From: Flavobacteriales bacterium UBA6165
GTDB taxonomy: Bacteria > Bacteroidota > Bacteroidia > Flavobacteriales_D > Crocinitomicaceae
Assembly (NCBI GenBank): GCA_002422285.1
Contig: DIUF01000106.1
Span: forward strand, 1-5,986
Length of the DNA stretch: 5,986 nucleotides
Direction: 5' to 3'
Shown: piece by piece, positions 5,548 through 5,986 of the stretch
Layout of the letters: every line of letters starts with the position of its first letter
Position numbering within the stretch: the stretch's first letter is position 1
The notes under the pieces: model-generated
Seen by the model: only the letters and a program-made list of their open reading frames with translations
What the model was told of the DNA's origin: nothing
Database searches by the model: none
Translations under genes and position numbers: made by a program

Positions 5548-5973
5548 ATGAGCACCAACGAAAAACAACTCCGCTACGACCGTGTTTACCTCAAAATGGC
5601 TGAAACCTGGGCCTCTTTGTCGCACTGTAACCGCAAGCAAGTGGGAGCACTTATTGTAAAAGACGGCATGATTATTTCCGATGGCTACAACGGTACGCCC
5701 TCGGGTTTTGACAATTGCTGCGAAGATGATGAAGGCAACACCCATTGGTATGTGCTTCACGCTGAGGCCAATGCGATTTTGAAAGTTTCCAAATCAACCA
5801 ATAGTGCCCTGGGGGCAACTTTATATCTGACGCTCTCGCCGTGTAAAGAATGCGCCAAATTGATTTTGCAAGCCGGAATCACACGTGTGGTTTTTAAAAA
5901 TGTTTACAAAGACGACAGCGGCATAAACTTTTTACGCGAAGCAGGCGTTGATGTACAAGTGATAGAAAATTAA
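5548..5973 (+). CDS. Deoxycytidylate (dCMP) deaminase, zinc-dependent
   Basis: A 141-residue cytosolic enzyme of the cytidine/dCMP deaminase superfamily. It converts dCMP to dUMP, the precursor that thymidylate synthase turns into dTMP. The zinc site is complete: His71 and the proton-shuttling Glu73 in HAEANA (71-76), and Cys99 and Cys102 in SPCKEC (97-102). The segment GYNGTPSGFDNC (46-57) is typical of dCMP deaminases rather than cytidine or guanine deaminases, and Cys27, Cys57 and Cys58 could take part in the extra structural zinc site known from some members. The length is normal. ComE-type proteins share this fold, but the lack of a long extra domain and the intact motifs favour dCMP deaminase. 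It is divergent from tlyA. The next ATG follows one base after the stop, suggesting an operon running to the right. The start gives the expected N-terminal helix (RYDRVYLKMAETWA). Confidence 0.92.
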   Translation: MSTNEKQLRYDRVYLKMAETWASLSHCNRKQVGALIVKDGMIISDGYNGTPSGFDNCCEDDEGNTHWYVLHAEANAILKVSKSTNSALGATLYLTLSPCKECAKLILQAGITRVVFKNVYKDDSGINFLREAGVDVQVIEN

Positions 5974-5974
5974 G

Positions 5975-5986
5975 ATGAATAAAAAA
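5975..5986 (+). CDS. Possible start of the next gene, cut by window end
   Basis: One base after the deaminase stop an ATG begins MNKK and stays open to the window edge. The close spacing and the Lys-rich start, typical of a signal peptide n-region, suggest a co-transcribed gene for an exported protein. As recalled from other flavobacteria, an S41-family processing peptidase gene often follows dCMP deaminase, but four codons cannot confirm this. Confidence 0.35.

Overview
The window looks like chromosomal core DNA from a member of the Bacteroidota, most likely a marine or freshwater flavobacterium-like lineage (order-level placement is inference). Four things point there. Starts lack Shine-Dalgarno sequences and sit in AT-rich leaders. 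Several leaders carry the Bacteroidota promoter pattern TTTG-N19-21-TAnnTTTG a short distance before the ATG. An Ig-like lipoprotein of a type common in that phylum is present. Secreted proteins carry short signal peptides ending in ...FGQ or ...VAQ. I see no transposase, phage gene, tRNA, rRNA or CRISPR array.

Layout. Positions 1-473 (minus) hold the N-terminal part of an unrecognised secreted protein that runs off the left edge. It is divergent from 564-1145 (plus), a small outer-membrane beta-barrel-like protein, and the 90-bp gap between them holds promoters in both directions. A 213-bp gap (1146-1358) with a GC-rich core and interleaved inverted repeats leads to 1359-1844 (plus), a free methionine-(R)-sulfoxide reductase of the GAF fold. 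That gene overlaps by 10 bp a large lipoprotein with an N-terminal SbsA-type Ig-like domain (1835-3421, plus). Next comes a front-end-type membrane fatty acid desaturase with its own promoter (3523-4614, plus). Its 3' end overlaps by 11 bp the convergent TlyA-family rRNA 2'-O-methyltransferase gene (4604-5362, minus). After a 185-bp AT-rich divergent gap lies a dCMP deaminase (5548-5973, plus). One base after its stop an ATG opens what is probably the next gene of the operon, cut off by the window edge.

The genes do not form one obvious pathway. They are separate housekeeping and envelope functions: oxidised-methionine salvage, lipid unsaturation, ribosome modification, pyrimidine deoxynucleotide supply and surface proteins. 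The only clear co-transcription units are the sulfoxide reductase with the Ig-like lipoprotein, and the dCMP deaminase with its truncated downstream neighbour. I did not find evidence for a new defence or mobile system. The least explained parts are the structured 1146-1300 intergenic region, the partial secreted protein, and the coupling of a cytosolic redox-repair enzyme to an envelope lipoprotein.
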